From Steroidobacter agaridevorans (GTDB taxonomy: Bacteria; Pseudomonadota; Gammaproteobacteria; Steroidobacterales; Steroidobacteraceae): a stretch of DNA of 64,000 nt. The number at the start of each line of letters is the position of its first letter. Position 1 is the first letter of the stretch. The stretch spans positions 1-64,000 of the forward strand of contig NZ_BLJO01000013.1 in NCBI RefSeq assembly GCF_009932555.1. Direction: 5' to 3'. A program made the translations under genes and the position numbers. Below, one piece after another: positions 34,967 to 43,971 of this stretch. Under the pieces are notes generated by a model. That model saw nothing but the letters and a program-made list of their open reading frames with translations, made no database searches and had not been told where the DNA came from.

Positions 34967-35017
34967 CGGTCCCTCGTAAACGCCGCTGCGCCACCTCCGA
35001 CAAACGTTGCGCAGAGT

Positions 35018-35242
35018 TCAGTGGCGAGCTTTCCGCACATGGCCAGCGCTACTCCGGCCGTTGCGTTCCTCCAGCACATCAATGATCCGAACCACAAAGC
35101 GCTGCTGTGCCTTGGAAAGTCCCTGGAGGCGCTCCGCATGTCGCATCGCTCTCGGCGAGAGCCGCCCTTTCCTGATTGAGCGAGGAGTGATGCCAAGGAG
35201 TTGATCCATGGACACTTTGTCCGGCCAGGACAACTGCAACAC
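35018..35242 (-). pseudogene. Possible C-terminal fragment of an XRE-type regulator
   Basis: The frame reads VSMDQLLGITPRSIRKGRLSPRAMRHAERLQGLSKAQQRFVVRIIDVLEE in outline, a pattern often seen after the helix-turn-helix of short phage-type XRE regulators (VSMDYLLG, then a helical dimerisation tail). Upstream in the same frame an in-frame TAG stops continuity and no HTH is found, so it is probably truncated. Weak evidence. Confidence 0.3.
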
Positions 35243-35704
35243 CCCAACGTGCCGGTTCCACTGCTAGCTGGAAATGTGTAGCCGCGCACATAATCCAATG
35301 CCAAGCCATTGACCCACGACACAGTTACTCAATCTTTGTCAACAGAAGATTAGGAGCAGCGCGGGTCCTGGGGTACTGGGTACAGGAGCACCGATGACCA
35401 AGACAGAGAAAGAAAGGTTATATTTACGGGGAACGCTATGCCGAGTTGAAGACCTGCAGCTTAAGAAGAATGCAAAACGAACGAGCGCATCGTTGAAGGC
35501 AAGGAGGAAGACGGGCGGACCTTCATCCTCAGCTCCCTTAAATCGAACCGGATCTCAAGTGTGCCTGTGCCTTCATTGATGGAAAGTCGTTAGTCGTTCT
35601 CAGTGGGGGAGGAAGGAATCTGCCGGCTTGAGACGCACGGTCATCGCGCGGATCGAAATATACGAGGCGGGTGACCGGCGTGAATCTGTCAATGGACTGC
35701 TTCT
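35243..35704. other. Non-coding stretch upstream of the Detocs operon
   Basis: Base composition becomes visibly AT-richer here than in the flanking chromosome. A short plus-strand frame at 35394-35579 (Lys/Arg/Ser-rich, 61 codons) has no recognisable features and is not called. The region should hold the Detocs promoter; no strong -35/-10 pair was identified by eye. Confidence 0.4.
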
Positions 35705-38700
35705 GTGGAAAGTGACCAGAAGATGCGGACATCATCAATAAATAATCTGATCAGAAACTATGCCAGGGGTGGCGCCTCTTATCGCGAGCTTCGCCTTCGA
35801 ATCGCCGAGGCGATTACAACCCAAAAAGAAAGCGTTGAGATGTTGTCGGAGTTCTTGGGCAAGGAGCTTTTCGATCTAAAGAACGACACGTGGGTCAATC
35901 TGGCACTTACCGATAAAGATTGGACATATATAGCCCGGCTTCGCGCGGCCAATGGTCACCGTTTCGATCGCAGCTATCTTAACCTGACCCTAAACTATAT
36001 TGCGGCGAACGCTGATCGCGTAAGGGCGATGTACAACGCAGAGGCTGCGGTGTCTAGGTTATTGCTCAGCGAGGGGCCAGACGCCGCCGATCTGCACCAA
36101 CAAACGCTAGACAAGAAGGATCAGCAGTCACTTTTCTCCTTTAGGCTCGCTTGCGCGCTGCACCACTCAGCGAAGGACGAGCTTGTAGCGTACTTCTCCG
36201 GTATCCACTACTCGGCGTGGATGCGCAAGCGCTTTTTGTATCCGTTCGTCTATTTTTTCATTAACCGCCCACCCGATGATTTTATTGATCATCACTTATC
36301 GCACTTGCTCCCACCCGGCTATGAGAACGCACAAGAGCGAGCGGTGATTGAGTTCCTCCTTAAGGACGAACTGGCCTATGACGCATCATTCTCCTTCAAG
36401 TGCTACGTGGCCTTGACGGTCCATCCATACGATGCGTGTGAGATCCTGCTTAACCATTGTGAAGCCACGTACGCCAAGAATGGCATGCTTGGAGAGCTTG
36501 AAAGACGGGCGATCGAAGCAGTAATTGATGTGGTCCCGACCTCCAGAAGTGAGCTCTTGCCCGCCTTGTTCGGCAAAGAAAACTGCCTCCGAGAGTTTCG
36601 TTCGGATATCCAACAAGATATCGAGAGCTGCTTCCCTAAAGAAGAATTCGGCGGTGCGATTGATTCGCTCTTAGGGACTGCGGTTACGGACGGGAGGCAG
36701 CCGCACTCATTGAATCAATTCGTTAGGGCTGCCGCGCAACTGCGCCTGAAGCATTACCCTCATGTGTTCGATTACGAAATCGTGGTTTCTTTCGCGCGAG
36801 CATATTGGTTCACTGGCGCAGGACGTGTACTCGGAGCGTATCTTACCTCCCTGTATTTGCTGCCGAGAAGAGAGAGACCATTTGAGCTTAGAGAACTGTT
36901 TAGGCTCGCGGGATTCTGCGGAGGAATTACCCCTCTCGTAGCAACCGCTCCTCGCGGCTTTCAGCACGTTGTTACGAAGATCCCCAACTTGTCACCTTCG
37001 GCACTTACGGACCACGTCGCACTGTTGAACTCACCTCGAGGCACGCGATCGGATCGTGTGTGGCTCAATCAGGTTCACTTCGAACTTAGTAGCCTGGAGC
37101 ATGCAGGCCACTTTAGACCTTGGCTTCAGAGGGTCTTTGAATCGTTACCGGTGATGCCCGGATATCTGACCGGCATTGACTGGTCGTGGTTCGCGGAGAT
37201 GGTAAGGCTAGTCAGGATCGAACCATTCCGGTCTCCTGCTGGAATCTATGCCCTATTACTTCAGTACGTGGAAGGGCGTAGGAAGGAAACCAATACACTG
37301 AGAATAGCCGTAGAGCCGGCAGCCAAGGCCGCGGGTGGTTTGGACAGCTTTCTCAAGTGGTGCTTTCGCTCCTTCGGGGATAAAGCAGTCCCGCTGGTGA
37401 GATACTTCCTCACGGCAGATATGCTGTTGTGGCTCCAGCTTGAGAGCAACTACGTTGCGGCGCTGAGCAGCCGAATGCGATGCATTGAGATGTGCGCACG
37501 GGAGTTCGGGTTCGGACCTCTTCTCTCAGAGGAGACCATAGTTCAAGAACAAAAGGCCTACACCGCAGCACTACTCGCGATCAACGTGGGCGCAAATCAG
37601 TTTGAAATCTCGTGGGACATCCTGAAGAAGGATGTCGCCCTTGCTCAGGGCGACGTTTACAACGCCTATCTAGCATTCCGTGAAGATGACGATTCAAGTG
37701 CAATTCTTACTCTGGCCAAGCAGGAAACGGACTACTATTTTGCAATTGGTCAACGTGCCAGGTATTTGATAGTCAACCGTGATTGGCCGCTCTTCAGCGT
37801 GATCGCGGGGATAATTGACACTTTCATGGAGCACCCGGCTCAGGGAATTGAGTCGTTACTCGCAATTCGAATTCGTCACAACACTCTGCGGAGGGAGTAC
37901 TTAGCAGCGGTGGCTCAGATAAATCGAGCCAACATCCCCAATGTTTCTGGTGCCGACCGCGAGTACATCGTGCCAAAGTTTGAGGCGACTGTTGGGCGCG
38001 TCGTTCAGGAGTGGGTAGATAAGTATATGCATCAAAAAAGACCGAATAAGGTTCATGCCGTGTTCGACTTTGTTCCTGGCCAGGAAGACCTTGATGGATT
38101 GCTCGATAGCTGCCGTAACCACTCCGAGCATGGGCGGACTTTCGACGAGGTGTCACGTTGGATAAAGATGCGATTGGATGCGCAATTGCAGACAGCGCGC
38201 TCACTTCTTTCGAAGGAATTGAGGGCAACTCTCCAAACCGAGATAGAGAACCGCATTGTCACTCTACAGATCGAGGAGCCGTACATCCACTCGATCCGTG
38301 AAATTGGGCGTGTGCTCGTGGCTGCACTGAACCAGCAAACGGACAAGCTTATGGAGTGGTTTGCTATGCCATCTGTCACGGGCACAAATGTTGCCATTGA
38401 TGACCTTCACTTAGCCGTATGCGAGCGATTTCAGACGGAGATCGATGGTGGCACGCTGGCTCTTGGAAGGCCGACAGGGCGGCATGCGCCTCTCATCCTA
38501 AAAGATAACGTCAGGATGGTATATGACTTGTGGTGCGAAGGGGTCTTGAACGCGGTCAAGCACTCTGGATTGATGGTGTCCCGAGTTCGGATAAGCAGTT
38601 ACCGAAACAGCAGGTTCTCCGGACTGATGATTTCATCCAAACGTGCGTGCTTGGATAAGGCAGAGCAAGACGTCGCAGGACACCCGTACACGTCGGTTCA

Positions 38701-38860
38701 CGATGCGTTGTTTCGCGATGTTGAATCCGGGTTGGCGAAGATCGCTTCCTTGTCCGCCTCGGTTGTGGGTGACGCAGTGGTAGTTAGAGCCGTGAAGAGG
38801 CCGCGCTTCTTTCACCTTGTCGTCCCCTTAGTCAGGCTGAATCCGGTGCTAGTAATATGA
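35705..38860 (+). CDS. dtcA: Detocs sensor: large histidine-kinase-like protein (DtcA)
   Basis: 1051 residues, no signal peptide or membrane segment. The first ~850 residues are predicted mostly helical and match no domain I can name; in Detocs this is the infection-sensing part. The C-terminal ~170 residues look like a GHKL/HATPase module: N-box with E945, N949, K952, H953 (EGVLNAVKHSG), then GLAKIASLSA and FFHLVVPLV, the usual last helix and strand. The Asp-x-Gly ATP-lid motif is not visible where expected (SSKRACLD), so the module is divergent. H862 (YIHSIREIG) is a possible phosphoacceptor. The start is GTG 35705, or ATG 35723. Its stop overlaps dtcB by 4 bp. Codons are AT-richer than in neighbours, a sign of transfer. 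Confidence 0.75.
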   Translation: MESDQKMRTSSINNLIRNYARGGASYRELRLRIAEAITTQKESVEMLSEFLGKELFDLKNDTWVNLALTDKDWTYIARLRAANGHRFDRSYLNLTLNYIAANADRVRAMYNAEAAVSRLLLSEGPDAADLHQQTLDKKDQQSLFSFRLACALHHSAKDELVAYFSGIHYSAWMRKRFLYPFVYFFINRPPDDFIDHHLSHLLPPGYENAQERAVIEFLLKDELAYDASFSFKCYVALTVHPYDACEILLNHCEATYAKNGMLGELERRAIEAVIDVVPTSRSELLPALFGKENCLREFRSDIQQDIESCFPKEEFGGAIDSLLGTAVTDGRQPHSLNQFVRAAAQLRLKHYPHVFDYEIVVSFARAYWFTGAGRVLGAYLTSLYLLPRRERPFELRELFRLAGFCGGITPLVATAPRGFQHVVTKIPNLSPSALTDHVALLNSPRGTRSDRVWLNQVHFELSSLEHAGHFRPWLQRVFESLPVMPGYLTGIDWSWFAEMVRLVRIEPFRSPAGIYALLLQYVEGRRKETNTLRIAVEPAAKAAGGLDSFLKWCFRSFGDKAVPLVRYFLTADMLLWLQLESNYVAALSSRMRCIEMCAREFGFGPLLSEETIVQEQKAYTAALLAINVGANQFEISWDILKKDVALAQGDVYNAYLAFREDDDSSAILTLAKQETDYYFAIGQRARYLIVNRDWPLFSVIAGIIDTFMEHPAQGIESLLAIRIRHNTLRREYLAAVAQINRANIPNVSGADREYIVPKFEATVGRVVQEWVDKYMHQKRPNKVHAVFDFVPGQEDLDGLLDSCRNHSEHGRTFDEVSRWIKMRLDAQLQTARSLLSKELRATLQTEIENRIVTLQIEEPYIHSIREIGRVLVAALNQQTDKLMEWFAMPSVTGTNVAIDDLHLAVCERFQTEIDGGTLALGRPTGRHAPLILKDNVRMVYDLWCEGVLNAVKHSGLMVSRVRISSYRNSRFSGLMISSKRACLDKAEQDVAGHPYTSVHDALFRDVESGLAKIASLSASVVGDAVVVRAVKRPRFFHLVVPLVRLNPVLVI

Positions 38861-39345
38861 AGCAAAAGAGGCGCGTCTTGGTGATTGAGGACGAAGACAC
38901 CAAGTTTGGAGATATAGAAAGTGTCCTATCGGGTATAAACCTCGCATCTGGCCTGGAGATCATTAGGGCGAGAACTGCAACTGAAGCTGAGTCGCTAATT
39001 GAGATTGGCGGCATTGAACTCATGGTTCTTGATATTTCGTTGAACATTTCTGCTGGATCGTTGGGGCCGCTTCGTGGTGGCTTCGCAAATCTTGGTGGCC
39101 TGAACGTCGCCGAACGAATGTATATGCATGGACAGAGCTTACGTACGGTCGTCGTGACAGGTTTTGAGTACTTCCCTGCGACGGCTGGCACACGACAAGG
39201 TAGCTTTGATTTGATTAGCTTGAAGGACATCGAGGCACGAGCTGCCGAGCTATTCGGGACCGATTTGCTCGGATGCGTTCGATACTCAAGTGAGGGCTGG
39301 GATATCAAGCTGGCCGAGTACGCGAAGGGGGCTTTAGAAAAATGA
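38857..39345 (+). CDS. dtcB: Detocs stand-alone receiver protein (DtcB)
   Basis: 162 residues forming a single response-regulator receiver. The acidic pocket is E11-D12 (VIEDEDTKF) and the phosphoacceptor is D59 (MVLDISLN). The switch Thr is T101 (VVVTGFE). The conserved lysine after beta-5 is not obvious; a long loop (about 62-84) is inserted after the phosphorylation site. There is no output domain. In characterised Detocs systems DtcB draws phosphate from DtcA and buffers against false activation of the effector. ATGA overlaps join it to dtcA (38857-38860) and dtcC (39342-39345), fitting the need for fixed stoichiometry. Confidence 0.78.
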   Translation: MKQKRRVLVIEDEDTKFGDIESVLSGINLASGLEIIRARTATEAESLIEIGGIELMVLDISLNISAGSLGPLRGGFANLGGLNVAERMYMHGQSLRTVVVTGFEYFPATAGTRQGSFDLISLKDIEARAAELFGTDLLGCVRYSSEGWDIKLAEYAKGALEK

Positions 39346-40577
39346 AGATACTGGTCGTGCATGACAGGGCCGAAGTTGCTACCGAGATCGTTTCTCTTTG
39401 TGAGGACATCGTTGGGCCATCTGTGTTAGTTGAGCGGGCGAACGATTACGTAACAGCTGTAAATTCTCTTCGGGGCGAGCTGTTTGATCTAGCGATAATT
39501 GACCTGACACTTCCACATAGTAATGGCCGGAGCCTCCCGACCTATGAGACGGCGCACAACCTCCTTCGTGAGGTTCTGGAGTCGGACCATATTCAAAGCC
39601 CGGGGGATATTGTTGGGATAACCCACGATGAATCAGCACTGGCCGTGCTTTCAAAAGACATTGGGCAACACCTAATGGCGGTGATAGCGGAGGGGGGGAG
39701 CGGAGACTGGAGGCGTCAACTCGGCGACAGAATTCGTTATTGCAAGAAGTCTGCTGCCGCACGTCAGATCAGCTATCGGTCACAATATGACTACTCGGTG
39801 TGCCTGGTGACCGCGCTAGACAAGGAGTTATCGCCATTCCGCACGATGTTCGAGTTCTCCTCTGAGAAAAGGATGCCAAATGCCCAAGGTTTTGTGTTTC
39901 GCGATTCGTTGGGCGCCATGCAACGGGGGGTCGCCTATGCGATTGGTAGGGCCGGAGTTGCTCGGGCGGCAGTGAAAGTGCAGGAGTTGCTTGACTCGTT
40001 TCGGCCGCAATTCTTGATAATGTCGGGGTTTTGTGGAGGGGTCGAGGACAAGCTCAAGCTTGGCGATATCGCGATATTTGAGAATGTTTTTGACTGGGAC
40101 TACGGGAAGTGGAAATCGGGATCCGACCAAACAGTTGAGTTCCTCGCACGTCCAGAGCCAATTTCCATTCGCGATGACGATATCCACCATCTGCTTAGGG
40201 CTCTTGTGGAGTCGGGCCTCCCCAACCTGCCTTTAGAGCTCGAGAAGGCAAGGAAATTGTCACCTACGTTTGAAGGCGAAGGTCGATTGCGACTGGTGAG
40301 TGCTGCTTCGGGTTCGGCAGTAGTCGCTGACGAGCGAGTAATTAAACGCATTGTTGGACTCAGCGATTCGATCAGTGCTGTTGACATGGAGTCGTACGGG
40401 CTCTATCTGGCGGCCAGCGCAAGCTATCTGAAGCGGCCTCAAGTAGTGTGCGTAAAGACCGTGGCTGATTACTGCGATGGAAACAAGCATGATGGTCTTC
40501 ACGAAGCATGCTGCTACCTAAGTGCGCGTACTACGCATCATCTGATTACTAGGTTGCTTCGGTACGCGAGTGTCTAA
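39342..40577 (+). CDS. dtcC: Detocs effector: receiver fused to nucleoside-phosphorylase-fold ATP nucleosidase (DtcC)
   Basis: 411 residues in two domains. Residues 1-135 are a divergent receiver with phosphoacceptor D54 (AIIDLTLPHSNG). Residues about 150-400 are a PNP/UDP-phosphorylase (MTA/SAH nucleosidase-like) fold: VTALDKELSPF near the start, MSGFCGGVEDKLKLGDI with the Gly-rich substrate loop, VDMESYG with E350, and VKTVADYCDG with D376 as the probable purine-contacting acid. In Detocs, phosphorylated DtcC cleaves ATP at the N-glycosidic bond to adenine and ribose-5'-triphosphate, stopping infection. The identification rests on domain pairing and operon order. An ordinary MTA nucleosidase is unlikely because of the fused receiver. 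Confidence 0.8.
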   Translation: MKILVVHDRAEVATEIVSLCEDIVGPSVLVERANDYVTAVNSLRGELFDLAIIDLTLPHSNGRSLPTYETAHNLLREVLESDHIQSPGDIVGITHDESALAVLSKDIGQHLMAVIAEGGSGDWRRQLGDRIRYCKKSAAARQISYRSQYDYSVCLVTALDKELSPFRTMFEFSSEKRMPNAQGFVFRDSLGAMQRGVAYAIGRAGVARAAVKVQELLDSFRPQFLIMSGFCGGVEDKLKLGDIAIFENVFDWDYGKWKSGSDQTVEFLARPEPISIRDDDIHHLLRALVESGLPNLPLELEKARKLSPTFEGEGRLRLVSAASGSAVVADERVIKRIVGLSDSISAVDMESYGLYLAASASYLKRPQVVCVKTVADYCDGNKHDGLHEACCYLSARTTHHLITRLLRYASV

Positions 40578-41171
40578 AGGTGGTCGACGTGCGTGGCGAT
40601 AGAAATGCACCATACGGCGCTGATGCACTACAACACTCTCGGGCTTAAAGATGACAAGACAGAATCCGAGCGCTTCATTGCTGCATTCGGCAATGATGCT
40701 ACCCGGGCCGAGCTCACCCAGAGGCTTGGCAGCGCATCTTTCACTCCGCACTCATTCTCCGCTTCAGCACTGGCGCGAGAGGACGTGCTGCCGACGCGCC
40801 CATTGACGCCGCCATCGATGTGCGCAGCGCGATGCTTCACTTTGCCTGCCGACGCAAGGCCGATCCGAATGGATCTTCATGAAGCAACTCGGGACAGGAT
40901 CTGCGCGACGCTGCCGAATGAACGCAATCAATCGTTTCAGTCTGAGCGCGAGCACTGCGCCGACGGCTCGAGTTGGCACGAAGTGGTGAGCCGCCCAGGC
41001 TTTGCTGGAACATGGGTAGTGTGTGCCGTATCGGCGAGCAGTCAGGCTCGAGCGAGCACCTTGGTGGTTCGCTATAAGCTGTTGCATGTACGCCAGATAG
41101 GCTAGAGCTTCCGCATCGCCGCCATTGAAGCGAAAGGATGTCGCAGCTGACCGGGGAGCGACGCTGCGCGC
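40578..41171. other. Decayed right flank of the island
   Basis: No supported gene. Frames are open on both strands but read as Arg/Ser-rich shadow sequence. GC returns to chromosomal level. No copy of the tRNA 3' end (expected attachment repeat) was found here. Confidence 0.5.
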
Positions 41172-41432
41172 GTGGCGGCGCTGGAAAGGCACTACTTCGC
41201 CGTCCTATTCCGCAAGTCGATCGGCATGACATTCGTCAGATTCGTCCGCGAGAGGCGAGTTCATCACGCGATGCACCTGCTCGAGCGAAGTTCATCTTCC
41301 ATCGCATCGATCGCCTGGGCTGTCGGCTACCGGGATTGCACAGGGCTCGCTCGTGTTTTCCGTGAGGCGCTCGGCATGAGCCCACGCAAAGCTCGTCAGC
41401 TCCTCTGCTCTGCTTCGGCACGAGTTAGCTGA
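41172..41432 (+). pseudogene. Truncated AraC-family regulator (DNA-binding domain only)
   Basis: An 86-codon frame matching the C-terminal two helix-turn-helix motifs of AraC proteins: GMTFVRFVRERRVHHAMHLL, SIASIAWAVGYRDCTGLARVF and EALGMSPRKARQLL. The N-terminal sensory domain is absent and upstream sequence in frame is not protein-like. It is probably a remnant left by island insertion or decay. Confidence 0.7.
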
Positions 41433-41757
41433 CCGGTCTCTCCGGCCAGAATGGCGCATACGTTTGCACAATGCTCGTTCAGCGCACCAATCTCGGGCGA
41501 GCACTCGCCCGGCAAAACCGGCTTTCCGCCGCCCAAGACTCGGTCGGCGCTCAGCAACAAAATGACACAAATCTCCGCCGCTCTCAGTTTACCTCCGAGA
41601 TACAACCACTTGTGACATCGACAGCAGCGCGTTCTTTCGGACGAAATGGCATTCGAAAGACGCCATGCGCCCTTCAGGCACCTCGCTTGCAGATTTGGAC
41701 CCCGCTTGCAGTGACTTATCTATATCAACAAACACACAGCATTCAGGGATTCAAGCA
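41433..41757. other. Intergenic region before the beta-barrel gene
   Basis: About 325 bp without a supported gene. It lies downstream of the AraC fragment and should contain the promoter of the beta-barrel protein gene at 41758. No clear operator or terminator is seen. Confidence 0.4.
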
Positions 41758-42813
41758 ATGAGATTGAAGATGAGATCGTTAATCGCGGTGAGCGCAGTTT
41801 TGTCGAGCGCAGCGGCGCCCGCCGCCACACTTGCCGAGCTCGCGTCCAAAGTTGAGGCCAGCGGCTGGATCAGTGCGTCCTACATTCATAGCTTCATCGA
41901 TGAGGACTTGGCGAACACGCGTGCAACGGATATCGAGTCCGATTCCTTCCAACTCAATCAGGCGGTGATCAATCTCGGCACGCCCATCGACCAAGGCTTC
42001 GGTGCATTCGTGAGCATCATGCTGGGCGAAGACGCGGATCGGCTCGTCAATACGTCATATGGCGAGGGCGCGGGAGACAAATTTGGCTTGCCCGAAGCGT
42101 ATATCACTTACGCAGAGGGATTCTGGCTGTTCCGCGCCGGTCGCTTCGGAACGCTAGCGGGCTATGAAGTCGTGAGCGACGCGGCCAATCCGCTATTGTC
42201 GCGCTCGCTGCAGTTCCCAGCTGCCGAACCTTACTACCACACTGGGGTGCGCGCGACATACGCCGTATCCGAAGCAATGACTGTGCACCTAGGCCTTAAC
42301 AACAGCGCGTTCGGCGGCTTCGCCGACGATACGAACGAGCAGAAGACCGTCGAGGCAGGCGTTTCGTTCGCCCTCTCGGATACACTGACGCTCGGCATCT
42401 TCGACTACTACGGCGTTGAGAACGACATCGGCGATGTGAACTACTTCGACGTGGTCGCCCAGTTGAAAGCCAGCGATGCGCTCAGCTTTGCGCTGAACCT
42501 CGACATGTATTCCGACGACTTCGTGGACATCACGGGTCTCGCCGGATACGCCACCTACAACTTCAGCGACACCTGGGCCGCGACATTGCGGCTCGAAACA
42601 CTCGACCGCGACTTTGACGAGGGTGCTGATGTCACCATCAACGCCGCGACACTGGCCTTGTCCTATACGCCGGCGCAGGGTTTCCGGCTGCTATTGGAAG
42701 CTCGAGTGGACGATGCGGACGAAGATATATTTCTGGATGACGCAACCACCGGCGAGCTGACTCAAACCCAGCCGACGATCGGGATCAAGGCAATCTACTC
42801 ATTCGGTCTTTGA
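41758..42813 (+). CDS. Outer-membrane beta-barrel (porin-like) protein
   Basis: 351 residues with a signal peptide (RSLIAVSAVLSSAAAPAAT). The mature part begins VEASGWISASYIHSFIDED and alternates amphipathic strands with acidic loops; GRFGTLAGYEVV and the terminal KAIYSFGL (aromatic/Leu end) are typical of barrels. It resembles the OmpL-like beta-barrel porin-2 group. Substrate unknown. AGGGA lies before the ATG. A 14-bp hairpin follows the stop. This is the first intact gene after the island. Confidence 0.78.
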   Translation: MRLKMRSLIAVSAVLSSAAAPAATLAELASKVEASGWISASYIHSFIDEDLANTRATDIESDSFQLNQAVINLGTPIDQGFGAFVSIMLGEDADRLVNTSYGEGAGDKFGLPEAYITYAEGFWLFRAGRFGTLAGYEVVSDAANPLLSRSLQFPAAEPYYHTGVRATYAVSEAMTVHLGLNNSAFGGFADDTNEQKTVEAGVSFALSDTLTLGIFDYYGVENDIGDVNYFDVVAQLKASDALSFALNLDMYSDDFVDITGLAGYATYNFSDTWAATLRLETLDRDFDEGADVTINAATLALSYTPAQGFRLLLEARVDDADEDIFLDDATTGELTQTQPTIGIKAIYSFGL

Positions 42814-42821
42814 CGCTATTG

Positions 42822-42857
42822 ATCACTGCGGGCTGCAGCACTTCAGCCCGCAGTGAT
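42822..42857 (+). terminator. Strong hairpin after the beta-barrel gene (terminator without U-run)
   Basis: ATCACTGCGGGCTG (42822-42835) pairs perfectly over 14 bases with CAGCCCGCAGTGAT (42844-42857) across an 8-nt loop. It lies 9 bp after the stop. The following bases are not T-rich, so it may protect the mRNA end rather than terminate alone. Confidence 0.55.
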
Positions 42858-43203
42858 GCCTGATCTGCCGGACATCTTTCGATGCCCAGGACCGTCGCTC
42901 GAACGTAGCAAGCAAGCCCCGCTCGAGTGGGCGGCTATCGCTTCCCGGATTGGAATGCAGCGGCCAATTGATGCCCGCACTTACCGATAGAGTCTAATAA
43001 TTGAGATCGAAATCGAAGTCCTGATCCGAGAAGGCAGCGAAGACATGGAAGTTGTCGGTGGCGGCCAGTGATCCACGAGCGACCATCCACTGCTTTCGGA
43101 TAAAGTCGCCCATTCAAACCCAACCCCGGGCTTGAGTAGCCGAACAAAGCGTGCAGCGACCGGCCGGTCCGCCTCGAAGCGCTTGTTGGCCACAACCACC
43201 CGT
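42858..43203. other. Non-coding stretch with possible gene remnant
   Basis: About 345 bp without a supported gene. A minus-strand frame (42981-43199) starts VVANKRFEADRPVAARF, a type of short stretch seen in decayed or repeat DNA of several gammaproteobacteria, but it has no domain and fades into low-complexity sequence. Not called as a gene. Confidence 0.4.
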
Positions 43204-43599
43204 TCATGACTTATGTCCGCGGGACCTCGCTTCGACCGCCCGACGTACTTTCCTGTCTTGCTTCGCGCGCACCGCGGCGGTCTGTGCCAACTGCAACCAA
43301 CGAGTCATCTCTTCAGGGTCGTCAAACACTTCAGGCGGCGCTTCAAAGTATCGGGCCGGAATCTGTTTGGTTTTCATTCTAAACACCAGCGGATTGAGAC
43401 CTCTTGCTTCAAACTCGGGCTGCGTTGAATCATCCGTCTTCAGAAACAGCTTCTCATTTAGAATGATTGCCACGAAGTGTTCTGCCAGGTAGATGCCATA
43501 ACCGCCAAACATGCGACGCGCGCGGACCTGACCAGCCGACGCCATCTGTTCGAGCACGAACTCAACGAATTCATCTTGCTTCGAAGTTCGCCCGGTCAT
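43204..43599 (-). CDS. TfoX/Sxy N-terminal domain protein
   Basis: 131 residues. The TfoX_N pattern is clear: FVEFVLEQMASAGQVRARRMFGGYGIYL (in outline, about 10-37), LFLKTDDSTQPEFEARG and MKTKQIPARYFEAPPEV. This stand-alone form lacks the C-terminal TfoX domain, so a competence-regulator role is not implied; the family function is unclear. The ATG at 43599 follows the expected N-terminal boundary; upstream in-frame sequence is not conserved-looking. A basic C-terminal tail (RKVRRAVEARSRGHK) is present. Confidence 0.85.
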   Translation of the reverse strand: MTGRTSKQDEFVEFVLEQMASAGQVRARRMFGGYGIYLAEHFVAIILNEKLFLKTDDSTQPEFEARGLNPLVFRMKTKQIPARYFEAPPEVFDDPEEMTRWLQLAQTAAVRAKQDRKVRRAVEARSRGHKS

Positions 43600-43971
43600 T
43601 TTGCGGTCTTCCAGCCCCACTAAGTGTAGTGGCACTCGCCTGCGGGTTGTACATGACGTACTCCGGGTAAAGCACACAGAGGCTGCCTCGCCCAGCTCGA
43701 TGATACTCCAGCTTGCGTAGAGCGAACCTCGATGCTCAGCATTCGGGAAGAGCGCTCCTCCCAATGCGAGATTCCTCGTCTGTTCTTGAATTGATTCGAG
43801 CCTCGACGCCAACTGATCGAGCTCACTCCTGGCTTAGCACGCTACTCATCAAAGCCGGGCCAGCGGGCGCAGATCAGCCAGCCCAGCATACAAACTTCCG
43901 CCGAGCCTCTTCCAAGCACAGCGCCCTGTGATATTGTGCGCTCGTTTCCGATCTCTGGTTCCTCTCCTGTC
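43600..43971. other. Divergent intergenic region between the TfoX-N gene and the heme/metal operon
   Basis: About 370 bp with no supported gene. It must carry the promoter of the operon starting at 43972. No convincing Fur box or cobalamin riboswitch element is visible. Confidence 0.45.

Noticed and set aside
35394-35579. 61-codon Lys/Arg-rich frame before the Detocs operon
   Set aside because: No good SD, no domain and low-complexity composition; kept only as part of the non-coding stretch.
40593-41105. 170-codon plus-strand frame after dtcC
   Set aside because: Composition is shadow-like, no motif is visible, and equally long frames are open on the opposite strand.
40578-41757. Right attachment site of the island
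   Set aside because: No repeat of the tRNA 3' end was found by eye here, so the right boundary is left undefined.
42981-43199. Stretch translating as NKRFEADRPVA, reminiscent of integron attC sites
   Set aside because: The core-site consensus (GTTRRRY with RYYYAAC) is not satisfied and no integron integrase or cassette array is present.
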